A stretch of DNA of 40,918 nt from Bacteroidia bacterium (GCA_025996865.1 BNTV01000034.1:1-40918); one strand, 5' to 3'; shown: positions 15,188 through 24,753, counted from the stretch's first letter. The notes: generated by a model from the sequence alone, not told the origin. Translations and numbers: made by a program.

Positions 15188-16603
15188 ATGAAAATCTATC
15201 CATTATCAAAAACAGTCTTAGCCGACGTCCAGACGCCGGTCAGTATTTATCTGAAAATCAGGGATGTATATCCCGAATCAGTTTTGTTGGAAAGTTCCGA
15301 TTCCCACGGAAATGAAAATTCCGTTTCCTTTATCGGGCTGAATCCGCTCGCTCATTTTGAAGTGAGTGAGGGTTTCGTCACCACGAAATATTATTCAGAT
15401 TCCCTCGTCGAACCGGTAAAAAAAATGCCGATAAGTGCATCCGAACCGCTTGTCGAACAACTAAACCGTTTCGTCCGGTCATTTGAAATCGCTGAAAATA
15501 AAAACGATTCATCGTTCAACGGCTTTTTCGGGTACACTGCTTACGATGCCGTCCGGTATTTCGAAGACGTCGAAACGGAAAAAAGCAAATCCGATTCAAA
15601 CGACATTCCTGAAATGATTTACATTTTTTACCGGTATATCATCGTAGTCAATCATTACAAAAATGAAATGACTGTTGTCGAAAACCGTCCGGAAAAGGAA
15701 GAAAGCCGGATAGATGAAGTCCTCGCGCTCCTGAACAATCGCAATTACGCTTCGTACAATTTTTCCGCCAAAGGCGAGGAAAAATCGACTATTAGCGACT
15801 TGGTTTACAAAGAAATGGTGAGCAAAGGCATTCAACATTGCATGCGCGGAGACGTTTTCCAAATCGTCCTTTCCAGGTGTTTTTCGCAAGCCTTTTCGGG
15901 TGATGATTTCAAGGTATATCGCGCTTTGCGTTCCATAAATCCTTCGCCTTATCTGTTTTATTTTGATTTCGGTTCTTTCCGGATTTTCGGTTCCAGTCCC
16001 GAAACGCATTGTAAGATATCGAAAGGACATGCTTCCATTGACCCAATTGCCGGCACTTTTCGCAGAACCGGCGACGACGAAAAAGACAAAGCGTTGGCGC
16101 AAGCGCTTTTGGAAGACCCGAAAGAAAATGCGGAACATGTGATGCTGGTCGATTTGGCGCGTAACGACCTCAGCCGGAACACGGAAAATGTGCATGTGGA
16201 TTTTTACAAGGAAGTTCAGTTTTATTCTCATGTAATTCACTTGGTTTCAAGGGTAACGGGAAATGTGAAAGAAAACAGTAACACAATCAAAGTGTATGCC
16301 GATACCTTTCCGGCCGGAACGCTTTCCGGAGCGCCGAAAGTACGCGCCATGGAACTTATCCGGGATATCGAACCGCACAATCGAGGCGCTTATGGAGGTT
16401 GCATCGGATACATCGGGTTGAACGGCGATTTGAATCAAGCGATTACCATTCGTTCGTTTGTAAGCAAAAACAATGTCTTGTACTATCAGGCAGGCGCCGG
16501 AATTGTTTCCCGTTCCAAGGAAGAATCGGAATTGCAGGAAGTAAATAATAAATTGGGCGCTTTGAAAAAAGCGATTGATATAGCGGAAACAATTAAAAAT
16601 TAA
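15188..16603 (+). CDS. trpE: Anthranilate synthase component I
   Basis: A 471-residue chorismate-binding enzyme; with TrpG it converts chorismate and glutamine to anthranilate. The N-terminal region has LLESSDSHGNENSVSFIG (~35-52), corresponding to the LLES tryptophan feedback site. The catalytic domain contains GDVFQIVLSRCF, SPETHCKISKGHASIDPIAG, FPAGTLSGAPKVRAMELI and the final GAGIVSRSKEESE motif. First structural gene after the attenuator. It is followed by a 57-nt palindromic repeat before trpG. Confidence 0.97.
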   Translation: MKIYPLSKTVLADVQTPVSIYLKIRDVYPESVLLESSDSHGNENSVSFIGLNPLAHFEVSEGFVTTKYYSDSLVEPVKKMPISASEPLVEQLNRFVRSFEIAENKNDSSFNGFFGYTAYDAVRYFEDVETEKSKSDSNDIPEMIYIFYRYIIVVNHYKNEMTVVENRPEKEESRIDEVLALLNNRNYASYNFSAKGEEKSTISDLVYKEMVSKGIQHCMRGDVFQIVLSRCFSQAFSGDDFKVYRALRSINPSPYLFYFDFGSFRIFGSSPETHCKISKGHASIDPIAGTFRRTGDDEKDKALAQALLEDPKENAEHVMLVDLARNDLSRNTENVHVDFYKEVQFYSHVIHLVSRVTGNVKENSNTIKVYADTFPAGTLSGAPKVRAMELIRDIEPHNRGAYGGCIGYIGLNGDLNQAITIRSFVSKNNVLYYQAGAGIVSRSKEESELQEVNNKLGALKKAIDIAETIKN

Positions 16604-16660
16604 AAATTACGAATTACGAGGGCCTGCTTTTCGTAATTCGTAATTCGCAATTCGTAATTT
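16604..16660. repeat. AT-rich palindromic repeat between trpE and trpG
   Basis: aaattacgaattacga followed by a short loop and tcgtaattcgtaattcgcaa then ttcgtaatttt. The two arms pair over at least 14 bp. It fills the whole trpE-trpG gap, beginning right after the TAA of trpE and ending 1 nt before the ATG of trpG. Confidence 0.85.
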
Positions 16661-16661
16661 T

Positions 16662-17228
16662 ATGAAAATACTGATTTTTGATAATTATGACTCCTTTACT
16701 TATAATCTGCTGCATTTGGTTAAAGAATTAGGTTATAAGGATGTAGAAGTTTATCGTAATGATAGGATAAGTTTGGATGAAGTCGAACGATTCGACAAAA
16801 TCATCCTTTCGCCCGGACCGGGAATCCCTTCCGAAGCCGGATTGTTGTTGCCTCTGATTAAACGTTTTGCGCCGACAAAAAGCATACTCGGCGTTTGCTT
16901 GGGACATCAGGCGATTGCAGAAAGTTTCGGCGGAAAATTAGTCAATCTGAGAGATGTCTATCATGGCGTCGCAACTCCCATTGATATTGTCGCGGAACAC
17001 ATTCTATTCGAAGGACTTCCAAACAATTTACTTGTAGGCAGGTATCATTCATGGATTGCCTCCCGCGACGGGTTTCCCCAAGAATTGCAAATCACGGCGA
17101 CAGACAGCGATGGCGAAATTATGGCTTTGCGTCACAAAACATTCGACGTTCATGCTGTCCAATTTCATCCGGAATCTGTTTTGACGCCTCATGGAAAAAT
17201 AATAATGAAAAACTTTTTAAAATCATGA
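16662..17228 (+). CDS. trpG: Anthranilate synthase component II (glutamine amidotransferase)
   Basis: A 188-residue class I glutamine amidotransferase. N-terminus ILIFDNYDSFTYNLLHLV and the oxyanion segment LSPGPGIPSEAG are typical. The nucleophile is in GVCLGHQAIAESFGG (Cys ~79), and the partner His-Glu is in AVQFHPESVLTPHG near the end. It supplies ammonia to TrpE. It overlaps trpD by 4 nt (ATGA). Confidence 0.97.
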   Translation: MKILIFDNYDSFTYNLLHLVKELGYKDVEVYRNDRISLDEVERFDKIILSPGPGIPSEAGLLLPLIKRFAPTKSILGVCLGHQAIAESFGGKLVNLRDVYHGVATPIDIVAEHILFEGLPNNLLVGRYHSWIASRDGFPQELQITATDSDGEIMALRHKTFDVHAVQFHPESVLTPHGKIIMKNFLKS

Positions 17229-18223
17229 AAGAAATACTTAATCGCTTATTTGAGCATCAGTACTTAACACGCGACGAAGCCAAAAAAATTCTGACCAACA
17301 TGGCAGAAGGCAAGTACAACGACAGCTTGATTGCTGCTTTTATCACCGTTTATTTTATGCGTAGCATCAGTGTGGAAGAAATTCTCGGTTTTCGGGAGGC
17401 CCTTCTGGAAATGCGGGTAAATGTGGACGAATTAAAGGATTACAATCCCATCGACATTGTCGGTACGGGTGGCGACGGCAAAAACACGTTCAATATCTCG
17501 ACAGCAGCTTGTTTTGTCACGGCAGGAGCCGGTTACAAAGTCGTAAAACATGGAAATTTCGGCGCAACCTCGGTCAGCGGCGCTTCCAATGTGATGGAAG
17601 AACATGGCGTGAAATTCACCAAAGAGTTGGATACACACAAAAAATCCCTGGACGCGACCAACATTGCCTATCTGCACGCGCCGTTTTTCAATTTGGCGTT
17701 GAAAACAGTAGCTCCGGTTCGTAAAGCGTTGGGTGTTCGGACTTTCTTCAATATTTTAGGTCCGATTGTCAATCCTTTGATGCCGAAACGTCAGGTTTTG
17801 GGCGTCTATGATTTGAAAATGGCGCGTTTGTACAACTACATTTATCAGGAAAGCGGCAATGATTTTTCGATTGTTCACAGCCTCGACGGTTACGACGAAA
17901 TTTCTCTGACCGGTACATTCAAAATCATCAATAAATTTGGAGAAAACATTTATACGCCTGATGATTTAGGATTCAAAAAAGCCGCTCCCGAAGAATTATT
18001 CGGAGGCGACACACCGGTGGAAGCCGCCCGAATCTTTGATAATGTATTGAACAACAAAGCTACGGAAACTCAAAAAAATGCAGTTATCGCAAATGCAGCC
18101 ATAGCAATTCAAACCATTGAACCTCAATTGAATATGATGGAATGTATTGCTAAAGCAAAAGAATCATTAGAATCGGGGAAAGCAAAAAATACTTTGGATA
18201 AATTTTTGGAAATCAACAGCTAA
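17225..18223 (+). CDS. trpD: Anthranilate phosphoribosyltransferase
   Basis: About 332 residues from ATG 17225 (MKEILNRLFEHQYLTRDEA). The PRPP-binding glycine motif is DIVGTGGDGKNTFNISTAACF (~77-97), followed by KHGNFGATSVSGASNVMEEHG and the RTFFNILGPIVNP segment. Transfers phosphoribose to anthranilate. The start overlaps the trpG stop by 4 nt; a longer frame upstream would run through trpG and is rejected. Confidence 0.96.
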   Translation: MKEILNRLFEHQYLTRDEAKKILTNMAEGKYNDSLIAAFITVYFMRSISVEEILGFREALLEMRVNVDELKDYNPIDIVGTGGDGKNTFNISTAACFVTAGAGYKVVKHGNFGATSVSGASNVMEEHGVKFTKELDTHKKSLDATNIAYLHAPFFNLALKTVAPVRKALGVRTFFNILGPIVNPLMPKRQVLGVYDLKMARLYNYIYQESGNDFSIVHSLDGYDEISLTGTFKIINKFGENIYTPDDLGFKKAAPEELFGGDTPVEAARIFDNVLNNKATETQKNAVIANAAIAIQTIEPQLNMMECIAKAKESLESGKAKNTLDKFLEINS

Positions 18224-18224
18224 A

Positions 18225-19013
18225 GTGGAAAACATACTACAAACAATCTGCGACAACAAGCGGTTGGAAATCGCCCGGCAAAAGGAGGCCGTAAATATCC
18301 CTTTTCTGGAATACATGTTAAGTTTTCAGAAAAGGGAAAAAGTCTCTTTCAAACAGGCTTTGGCTGCTTCCGGTTCGGGCGTCATTGCGGAATTTAAGAG
18401 ACGTTCCCCATCCAAAGGATGGATTCATCCGGATGCTGATGTAACAAGCATTGTGCAAGCTTATGAGGCGTCCGGGGCGTCGGCGGTTTCCTGTCTTACG
18501 GATGAAATGTTTTTCGGCGGCGGATTCGCAGATTTCAAAAAAGCACGTATTGCGATTAGTCGTATTCCGCTGTTACGCAAAGACTTTATTGTTGATGAAT
18601 ACCAAATTTACCAATCCAAAGTAATGGGTGCAGACCTTATTTTACTGATTGCCGCTTGTTTGACGCAGGAAGAAACGGCTCGTTTTACCGAAATCGCTCA
18701 CGAATTGGAACTGGAAGTTCTGTTGGAAATTCACAGCGAAGAGGAATTGTCTTATATTCAACCCGATATTGACGTTATCGGCATCAATAACCGCAATCTG
18801 AAAACTTTTGCGACCGACATCCGGCATACGATTGAATTGGCAAATAAGATTCCGGATTCGTTTCTGAAAATTTCCGAAAGCGGTTTGTCCGACCCGCAAA
18901 CGGTAATTGATTTACGCAACCAAGGTTTCAAAGGTTTTTTAATGGGTGAAAACTTTATGAAAACGGCTCAACCCGGGGAAACATTGAAAGCGTTTATTGA
19001 ACAAATTGTATGA
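18225..19013 (+). CDS. trpC: Indole-3-glycerol phosphate synthase
   Basis: A 262-residue TIM barrel. IAEFKRRSPSKGWI (~51-64) is the conserved substrate segment with catalytic Lys, LLRKDFIVDEYQIYQ follows, then GINNRNLKTFATD and the phosphate-binding SESGL and GFLMGENFM regions. It starts with GTG, 1 nt after the trpD stop, and overlaps trpF by 4 nt. It is separate from TrpF, not fused as in enteric bacteria. Confidence 0.96.
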   Translation: MENILQTICDNKRLEIARQKEAVNIPFLEYMLSFQKREKVSFKQALAASGSGVIAEFKRRSPSKGWIHPDADVTSIVQAYEASGASAVSCLTDEMFFGGGFADFKKARIAISRIPLLRKDFIVDEYQIYQSKVMGADLILLIAACLTQEETARFTEIAHELELEVLLEIHSEEELSYIQPDIDVIGINNRNLKTFATDIRHTIELANKIPDSFLKISESGLSDPQTVIDLRNQGFKGFLMGENFMKTAQPGETLKAFIEQIV

Positions 19014-19642
19014 AGATAAAAGTCTGTGGGATGAAATATCCCGGAAATATCAAAGAGTTAGTACGTCTTCCAATTGATATGATGGGCTTGATTTTCTACG
19101 AAAAATCAGCGCGATATGCGGGAGATTTACCGGCAAGCGAACTGCAAATTGTGCCGTTGAACATCCAAAAAGTCGGCGTTTTCGTCAATGCTTCCGAAGA
19201 AGTTGTTTTTGATAAAATCAGGAAATATGATTTGCAAGCCGTTCAGTTGCACGGAGATGAATCTCCCGATTTTTGCAGAACAATAAAAAATTCGGGAATC
19301 AAAGTAATCAAAGCCTTCCCAATCGAAGAAATGAATGACTTTGAGAAATGCAATTTGTATGAAAACGCTTGCGATTATTTCTTGTTCGATACGAAAACAC
19401 CCTCGTATGGCGGTTCCGGAAAAAAATTCGATTGGGAAATGCTTTCCCGGTACCTTGGAGAAACTCCTTTCATTTTAAGCGGAGGCATCGGGCATGAAGA
19501 CGCTGAATCAATCCGGAAAATCCGCAATCCGCAATTGTATGGGATTGACTTGAACAGTCGATTTGAGGTAAGACCGGGGGAAAAAGACATTGAAAAATTA
19601 AAAGATTTTTTGTATTTTTGCTTGCCAATCAAGCCAATGTAG
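19010..19642 (+). CDS. trpF: Phosphoribosylanthranilate isomerase
   Basis: A 210-residue TIM barrel starting [14 protein letters not shown], with the catalytic Cys in KVCGM, the VQLHGDESP segment (~83-91) with the neighbouring phosphate-handling residues, [16 protein letters not shown], and FILSGGIG near the end. Converts N-phosphoribosylanthranilate to CdRP. ATGA overlap with trpC. Confidence 0.96.
   Translation: MKIKVCGMKYPGNIKELVRLPIDMMGLIFYEKSARYAGDLPASELQIVPLNIQKVGVFVNASEEVVFDKIRKYDLQAVQLHGDESPDFCRTIKNSGIKVIKAFPIEEMNDFEKCNLYENACDYFLFDTKTPSYGGSGKKFDWEMLSRYLGETPFILSGGIGHEDAESIRKIRNPQLYGIDLNSRFEVRPGEKDIEKLKDFLYFCLPIKPM
19590..19620 (+). promoter_or_regulatory. Possible internal promoter before trpA
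   Basis: TTG at 19590-19592, 20-nt spacer, TATTTTTG at 19613-19620, inside the 3' end of trpF and 46 nt before the trpA ATG. It matches the window's promoter pattern but lies in coding sequence, where such AT-rich matches can be chance. Confidence 0.35.
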
Positions 19643-19665
19643 CTACTATCGTTAAAAATTTGAAC

Positions 19666-20439
19666 ATGAACAAAATAAACCAATTATTCCGACAAAAACA
19701 GAAAGAAATTCTGTCCATTTATTTCACGGCCGGTTTTCCACAATTGAACGATACCGGACGAATAATTAAAGCATTGCAAGCCAACGGCGTTGAACTGATT
19801 GAAGTCGGCATTCCGTTTTCCGACCCGATGGCCGACGGGCTTGTCATTCAGGAAAGCAGTACGGTTGCCCTTCGCAACGGCATGAATTTGAAGCTTTTGT
19901 TTTCGCAACTCGCAGAAATTACCGGAGAAATACATATCCCATTGATTTTGATGGGTTATCTGAATCCCATTATGCAATACGGATTTGAAGATTTCTGCCG
20001 GGATTGCCGGGCAACGGGCATTTCGGGAATCATCATTCCCGACTTGCCGTTCGATGAATACGTGAATACTTACAAACCCATCGCCGATATTTACGATTTA
20101 AGAATGATTATGCTGATTACTCCCGAAACTTCTGAAGAGCGAATCCGGCTGATTGACACTCATACAGAAGGATTTATATACATGGTTTCTTCTGCGGCTA
20201 CTACCGGCGCCCAGAAAAGTTTCGGCGAAAAGAAACAGGCTTATTTCCGCCGAATCAACAACATGGGTTTGCGTAATCCCCGCCTGATCGGTTTTGGAAT
20301 ATCCAACAAGGAAACTTTGTCGGCTGCTTTCGAAAATGCTTCGGGAGCCATTATCGGCAGTAAATTTGTCAGCTTGTTGCGGGAAGAAAAAAATCCGGAA
20401 GAAGCGGTTTTGTCGTTGTTACGTTCATTATCTGAATAA
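19666..20439 (+). CDS. trpA: Tryptophan synthase alpha chain
   Basis: About 257 residues from ATG 19666 ([20 protein letters not shown]). The catalytic glutamate is in [21 protein letters not shown] and the catalytic aspartate in [27 protein letters not shown] and GFGISNKE complete the family features. It cleaves indole-3-glycerol phosphate to indole. The beta chain gene (trpB), normally adjacent or first in the Bacteroidales operon, is not present anywhere in the window. A longer start at 19618 would lie inside trpF's end and is not used. Confidence 0.95.
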   Translation: MNKINQLFRQKQKEILSIYFTAGFPQLNDTGRIIKALQANGVELIEVGIPFSDPMADGLVIQESSTVALRNGMNLKLLFSQLAEITGEIHIPLILMGYLNPIMQYGFEDFCRDCRATGISGIIIPDLPFDEYVNTYKPIADIYDLRMIMLITPETSEERIRLIDTHTEGFIYMVSSAATTGAQKSFGEKKQAYFRRINNMGLRNPRLIGFGISNKETLSAAFENASGAIIGSKFVSLLREEKNPEEAVLSLLRSLSE

Positions 20440-20452
20440 ATATTTTTATAAA

Positions 20453-20890
20453 ATGGAGCAATTAAATGTACATTATAGCGTAGTTCGTAAAATGGAAGAC
20501 CTCCAAAAAGCCTTTTTCGTCAGAGGCGTCGTATTCGTTGAAGGACAGGGATGCGCTTATACGGAAGACTTTGATGGACTTGATTTTTCTGCCGTCCATT
20601 TTCTGGGTACAATCGGCGATGAACCTGTCGCCGCCGCAAGAATCCGTTTGTTCAAAGATTACGTCAAAATTGAACGGGTAGCGGTGAGAAAAGAATATCG
20701 GGGAGAAGGAATCGGAAAAGCGTTGTTTGCTTTTATTCTCAATCATATAGTGGAAACAGGATACAAGAAAATGGTTCTTCACGCGCAAGCATATCTTTTA
20801 AGATTCTACGAAAATTTTGGTTTCATAAAACACGGAGAATTATTTTTGGAAGCGAATATCGAACATTATCACATGGAGAAAGAAATATAA
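20453..20890 (+). CDS. GNAT-family N-acetyltransferase (YjcF/ElaA-like)
   Basis: A 145-residue GNAT protein from ATG 20453 (MEQLNVHYSVVRKMEDL). N-terminal VRGVVFVEGQGCAYTEDFDG resembles the RxxVFVxEQ entry of YjcF/ElaA-like enzymes. The acetyl-CoA loop is VRKEYRGEGIGKALF, and the C-terminal part is LHAQAYLLRFYENFGF. The substrate is unknown. It sits 13 nt after trpA and is probably the last gene of that transcript; a functional link with tryptophan synthesis is not evident. Confidence 0.85.
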   Translation: MEQLNVHYSVVRKMEDLQKAFFVRGVVFVEGQGCAYTEDFDGLDFSAVHFLGTIGDEPVAAARIRLFKDYVKIERVAVRKEYRGEGIGKALFAFILNHIVETGYKKMVLHAQAYLLRFYENFGFIKHGELFLEANIEHYHMEKEI

Positions 20891-21086
20891 AATGAGATGT
20901 TAAAAAACATTAGGACAAACGTAATTGGCTAAATATTAAATTGAGGTGCTGAACCCGGAAGACCGTAAGGTCTTCTATTTGGGTAACCCCGCGGCAAGCG
21001 AAGCGCAGCCCGGGGTAGAGCGATCCCTCGTCATCCCCTCAACTCCGATATAGGAGTTGAATTTATTCGTCCTGCCAAAACCATTG

Positions 21087-21344
21087 GGGTGTACGACAAA
21101 TTTCCCAATTAGTGTTTAACGATTATCGGTAGATGTCTCCATGCGCCTCCTCGTTCCTCGTTGGCTTGGTCGACATGACGGTAAAACATTGAGATGTGGG
21201 TGGAGGGGGAAGAAACGGCGGCTTCGCCGCCGTTTCTTCCCCCTCCTTTCCCCTTTTGCAGCCGCGTCATGTCGACCGAGCGCAGCGAGTGGAGACATCT
21301 CCTGATAATCGTTAAACACTAATTGGGAAATTTGTCGTACACCC
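21087..21344. repeat. MITE-like insert with terminal inverted repeats
   Basis: Terminal inverted repeats of 55 bp (21087-21141 and 21290-21344), outer end gggtgtacgacaaatttccc, nearly identical. Further in, ggtcgacatgacg (21168-21180) pairs with cgtcatgtcgacc (21264-21276). The centre is a perfect 21-bp hairpin with loop ttc (21202-21246). No transposase is inside. A target-site duplication is not apparent. Confidence 0.8.
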
Positions 21345-21345
21345 T

Positions 21346-21465
21346 ATTTACTTCAAAAATCAGCAAGAACACCATAAAAAGGAAAGTTTTGTTGAGGAGA
21401 TAAGGCGTCTTTTCAAAGAGAATGGAATTGATTTGGATGAAAAATGGTTTTGGCAGGACGAATAA
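21346..21465 (+). pseudogene. C-terminal remnant of an IS200-like/RAYT transposase
   Basis: The last 39 codons and stop of a Y1-type (Transposase_17) protein: IYFKNQQEHHKKESFVEEI, then RRLFKENGIDLDEKWFWQDE and TAA. The NQxEHHKxxSFxEE segment is the familiar C-terminal region of REP-associated tyrosine transposases. The catalytic HUH and tyrosine parts are gone; upstream the frame runs into the MITE-like insert. Confidence 0.7.
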
Positions 21466-21750
21466 ATTCAACTCCTATACGGAGTTGATGGGATGATGAG
21501 GGGTTGCTCTACCCCGGGCTGCGCTTCGCTTGCCGCGGGGTTACCCAAATAGAAGACCTTACGGTCTTCCGGGTTCAGCACCTCAATTTAATATTTAGCC
21601 TTAAAAAAAATATAAATCTATTCTTTGCTACTAAGATCGTTTTGTTTGATTTAAGGTTTAAAATAAGGTTCTGCTTGCTACAAATTTATGTCTTTCTTGA
21701 AAAAATTGATAAATTAAGATGCGTTTACCCTGATTAAAAAACTGAGAGTC

Positions 21751-21781
21751 TTGTTTATCTGTATATTTTTTTTTACCTTTA
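21751..21781 (+). promoter_or_regulatory. Promoter of the Gfo/Idh - DUF1080 pair
   Basis: TTG at 21751-21753, 20-nt spacer, TACCTTTA at 21774-21781 (last base off consensus), with ~30 nt to the ATG. Confidence 0.5.
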
Positions 21782-21812
21782 CCGCTTCTATTATTTTAAT
21801 TTATTTTTTACT

Positions 21813-23240
21813 ATGATTTCACGAAGGATATTTTTGAAGACAAGCGGATTGGCTACGGCCGGGCTTGCCTTTACAGGCATGAATGCAGTGAATGCCATGA
21901 CAGCGAAAAGCGCTGCCCGGGTCGTTGGAGCGAACCGGAAGGTTAATCTCGCATGTATAGGAATCGGAAACCGGGGCGCGGAAATTATCAATGAGTTTGA
22001 TAAAACCGGTTTGGCAAATATCGTAGCGCTTTGCGACGTGGATTTGGGAGCGCCGCACACGCAAGCGATGCTGGCCAGATTTCCCGATGCAAAACGGTTT
22101 AAAGATTTCAGGGAAATGTTTGATAAAATGGGAAATGAAATCGACGCAGTTTGCGCCGGAATTCCCGATTTTGCCCATTTTCCGGTGGCCATGTTAGCCA
22201 TGTCGTTGGGAAAACACGTTTATGTGGAAAAACCGATGGCGCGTACTTTTTACGAAGGCGAATTGATGATCAGGGCAGCTAAAAAGTACAAAAATGTAGT
22301 TACCCAAGTAGGGAACCAAGGACATTCCGAAGCCAATTATTTCCAGTTCAAAGCTTGGAAAGACGCAGGAATCATCAAAGATGTAACTGCCGTTACGGCT
22401 CACATGAACGGCGACCGCCGCTGGCATCCCTACGATCCGAACACTTACAAATTCCCTGATGCTCAACCCATTCCTTCCACTTTGGATTGGAATACCTGGT
22501 TGATGGCGTCCATGTATCACGATTATAACGATAAATTCCATTACGGAAACTGGCGCGGCTGGTACGATTTCGGTATGGGCGCCCTGGGCGATTGGGGAGC
22601 GCATATTCTTGATACCGTTCACGAATTTCTGGACTTGGGTTTGCCCTACGAAGTAGAGGCGCTGAAAATAGAGGGACACAACGATTATTTCTTCCCGAAG
22701 GCTTCGACCATTCTTTTCCGTTTCCCGAAACGCGGCAATATGCCTCCGGTCGATATTACCTGGTACGATGGCGTGAGTAACATTCCGCAAGTGCCCGCAG
22801 GATACGGAACTTCGGATATCGACCCGAATATTCCGCCGGTAGCCGGAGGAAAATTACAACCTTCGAAGTTGAATCCGGGCAAGATTATTTACAGCAAGGA
22901 ATTGACTTTCAAGGGTGGTTCGCACGGCAGCACGCTTACGATTATTCCCGCGGAAAAAGCCAAAGCACTGGAATCCAAGTTGCCGCCTGTTCCGAAAAGC
23001 CCTTCCAATCACTTTGCGAACTTCCTGTTGGCTTGTATGGGCGAAGAAAAAACACGTTCCCCGTTTGAAATCGCCGGCGTTCTGTGTCAGGTATTTTCAC
23101 TCGGAGTAATGGTTCAACGGTTGAATACAAAAATCCAATTCGACCGGAATACGAAAACAATAACAAACAATGCATTTGCCAATGCGTTTCTGACACAAAT
23201 ACCCCCACGCAAAGGATGGGATGAATATTATAAGTTATGA
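21813..23240 (+). CDS. Tat-exported Gfo/Idh/MocA-family oxidoreductase
   Basis: A 475-residue protein. The N-terminus carries a twin-arginine signal (SRRIFLK at residues 3-9, then a hydrophobic alanine-rich stretch to about residue 35), so the folded, cofactor-loaded enzyme is exported to the periplasm. Rossmann fold: [15 protein letters not shown] (~45-59) for NAD(P), then [15 protein letters not shown] with the conserved EKP motif. The C-terminal domain has [18 protein letters not shown]. Family members exported this way oxidise sugars, including glycosides at C3. It overlaps the next gene by 4 nt. The TatA/TatC genes are at 35466-36513 in this window. The sugar substrate is not readable. 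Confidence 0.92.
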   Translation: MISRRIFLKTSGLATAGLAFTGMNAVNAMTAKSAARVVGANRKVNLACIGIGNRGAEIINEFDKTGLANIVALCDVDLGAPHTQAMLARFPDAKRFKDFREMFDKMGNEIDAVCAGIPDFAHFPVAMLAMSLGKHVYVEKPMARTFYEGELMIRAAKKYKNVVTQVGNQGHSEANYFQFKAWKDAGIIKDVTAVTAHMNGDRRWHPYDPNTYKFPDAQPIPSTLDWNTWLMASMYHDYNDKFHYGNWRGWYDFGMGALGDWGAHILDTVHEFLDLGLPYEVEALKIEGHNDYFFPKASTILFRFPKRGNMPPVDITWYDGVSNIPQVPAGYGTSDIDPNIPPVAGGKLQPSKLNPGKIIYSKELTFKGGSHGSTLTIIPAEKAKALESKLPPVPKSPSNHFANFLLACMGEEKTRSPFEIAGVLCQVFSLGVMVQRLNTKIQFDRNTKTITNNAFANAFLTQIPPRKGWDEYYKL

Positions 23241-24742
23241 GAAAAAGTTTTTTATTAGCAGCTGTATTGATAAGCTGTATTTGTCTGACGCAAACAGCGG
23301 TATCTCAAGACAATACCTTATCGCAAAAAGAGATTGAAGAAGGTTGGAAATTGTTGTGGGACGGCAAAACAACCAACGGTTGGGTTGGCGCAAAATTAAA
23401 CACATTTCCGGGTAAAGGTTGGGTTATCAAAAACGGAACGTTAAGCCCGGAACCTTCGGCAGGCAAGGAATCGGCCAATGGCGGCGACATCGTTACCACG
23501 CAGAAATACAAAAATTTTATCCTGAAAGTGGATTTCAAAATTACCAAAGGCGCAAACAGCGGAGTCAAATATTTTGTGGATCCCGGCATGAACAAGGGCG
23601 AAGGCTCTGCGATTGGTTGCGAATTTCAGATTTTGGACGACAAGAATCACCCCGATGCCAAATTGGGCGTAAAAGGGAATCGAACCTTGGGTTCTTTATA
23701 CGATTTGATTCCACCGGACAGATCGGGAATCGGTTATCATTTCGATGAAAACGGTTTCAATACGGCAACGATTATCGTGAACGGTAACCGGGTGCAACAT
23801 TATCTGAATGGCATGAAAGTAGTTGAATACGTGAGAAATACACCTGAATTTAACGCTTTGGTAGCTTACAGCAAATATAAAGATTGGCCGAATTTCGGAA
23901 ATGCGGCGGAAGGCAATATCCTTTTGCAAGACCACGGCGACCAGGTATTTTTCAAAAACATCAAGATTAAGGAAATCAAAGGAAATCTGCTGCCTCCCGA
24001 AGTGGGTGAAAAATTCAAATTGGGTATGGCCGGTTATACTTTTGCCAAATTTGATTTGGATAAAACCTTGAATGCAATGCAGAAATTGGACGTTCGTTAT
24101 TTATGTATCAAAGATTTCCATTTGCCGTTGAACAGTACGGACGAACAAATCGCCGCTTTTCATGCCAAATTGGCATCGAAAGGCGTAACCGGTTACGCGG
24201 TCGGCCCGATTTACATGAACAATGAAGCCGAAGTGAATCGCGCTTTTGAATATGCCAAAAGGGTAGGGGTGAAGCTGATTGTCGGCGTTCCCTTGCATGA
24301 ACTGTTGCCTTATGTGGATAAAAAAGTGAAGGAATACGATATGCATTATGCAATCCATTTGCATGGACCTGATATGCCGGACAAATATCCCGATGCTGCC
24401 GATGTTTGGAAGCATGTAAAAGACCTTGATCCGAGAATCGGGATGTGTCTTGACATCGGTCATGACACCCGCAACGGGAAAGATCCATCTGCCGATTTAA
24501 AGCTCTATCATACACGGGTTTTTGATATTCATATCAAGGATGTTACCGGAACAACCAAAGCCGGACATTCGTTTGAAATCGGTCGCGGCATAATAGATTT
24601 TGCGACTTTTGTAAGCGCTTTACGGGAAGTCGGATACACCGGTTCTTGCAGTTTGGAACACGAAAGAAATATGGACGATCCGTTTACCGGCATCGGGGAA
24701 TCGATTGGTTATTTCCGGGCGGTGATTGAGTTGACGAAGTAA
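23237..24742 (+). CDS. DUF1080 (3-keto-glycoside hydrolase-like) fused to a sugar isomerase-like TIM barrel
   Basis: A 501-residue two-domain protein with a signal peptide (cut after about QTAVSQ, residue 24). Residues ~30-245 are a DUF1080 concanavalin-like domain, with [17 protein letters not shown] at the front, [15 protein letters not shown] in the middle and FKNIKIKEI at the end. Residues ~260-500 are a xylose-isomerase-like/AP-endonuclease-2 TIM barrel with [35 protein letters not shown] and the closing [11 protein letters not shown] motif (metal ligands E/D/H). DUF1080 proteins are reported 3-keto-disaccharide hydrolases, so with the overlapping oxidoreductase this suggests oxidise, cleave and isomerise steps in the periplasm. 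The fusion's exact reaction is inference. Confidence 0.88.
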   Translation: MRKSFLLAAVLISCICLTQTAVSQDNTLSQKEIEEGWKLLWDGKTTNGWVGAKLNTFPGKGWVIKNGTLSPEPSAGKESANGGDIVTTQKYKNFILKVDFKITKGANSGVKYFVDPGMNKGEGSAIGCEFQILDDKNHPDAKLGVKGNRTLGSLYDLIPPDRSGIGYHFDENGFNTATIIVNGNRVQHYLNGMKVVEYVRNTPEFNALVAYSKYKDWPNFGNAAEGNILLQDHGDQVFFKNIKIKEIKGNLLPPEVGEKFKLGMAGYTFAKFDLDKTLNAMQKLDVRYLCIKDFHLPLNSTDEQIAAFHAKLASKGVTGYAVGPIYMNNEAEVNRAFEYAKRVGVKLIVGVPLHELLPYVDKKVKEYDMHYAIHLHGPDMPDKYPDAADVWKHVKDLDPRIGMCLDIGHDTRNGKDPSADLKLYHTRVFDIHIKDVTGTTKAGHSFEIGRGIIDFATFVSALREVGYTGSCSLEHERNMDDPFTGIGESIGYFRAVIELTK

Positions 24743-24753
24743 AGATTAAAAAA

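Larger units (their letters stand above)
20927..21600. mobile_element. Nested palindromic IS200/RAYT-associated element
   Basis: Outer inverted repeats of 158-159 bp (20927-21085 and 21443-21600) differ at only a few positions. Each arm contains three hairpins in the same order: gaagacc-gtaa-ggtcttc; a 29-nt hairpin starting ccccgcgg and ending cccgggg; and aactcc-gatata-ggagtt. Inside lie a MITE-like insert with its own inverted repeats (21087-21344) and the 3' end of a transposase gene (21346-21465). The right arm includes that gene's last codons and stop; the left arm is an inverted copy of the same stretch. This fills the 20891-21812 gap together with the promoter of the next gene. Confidence 0.85.

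Noticed and set aside
17051..17224. Longer trpD start
   Set aside because: The extension reads through trpG in another frame; ATG 17225 overlaps the trpG stop by 4 nt like the other junctions.
19618..19665. Longer trpA start
   Set aside because: It lies in the end of trpF and adds residues absent from the family.
21116..21319. 67-residue minus-strand frame in the nested palindrome
   Set aside because: It is a translation of hairpin repeats with no protein-like features.
20927..21600. CRISPR array
   Set aside because: Repeats are inverted and nested, with no regularly spaced direct repeats and no cas genes.
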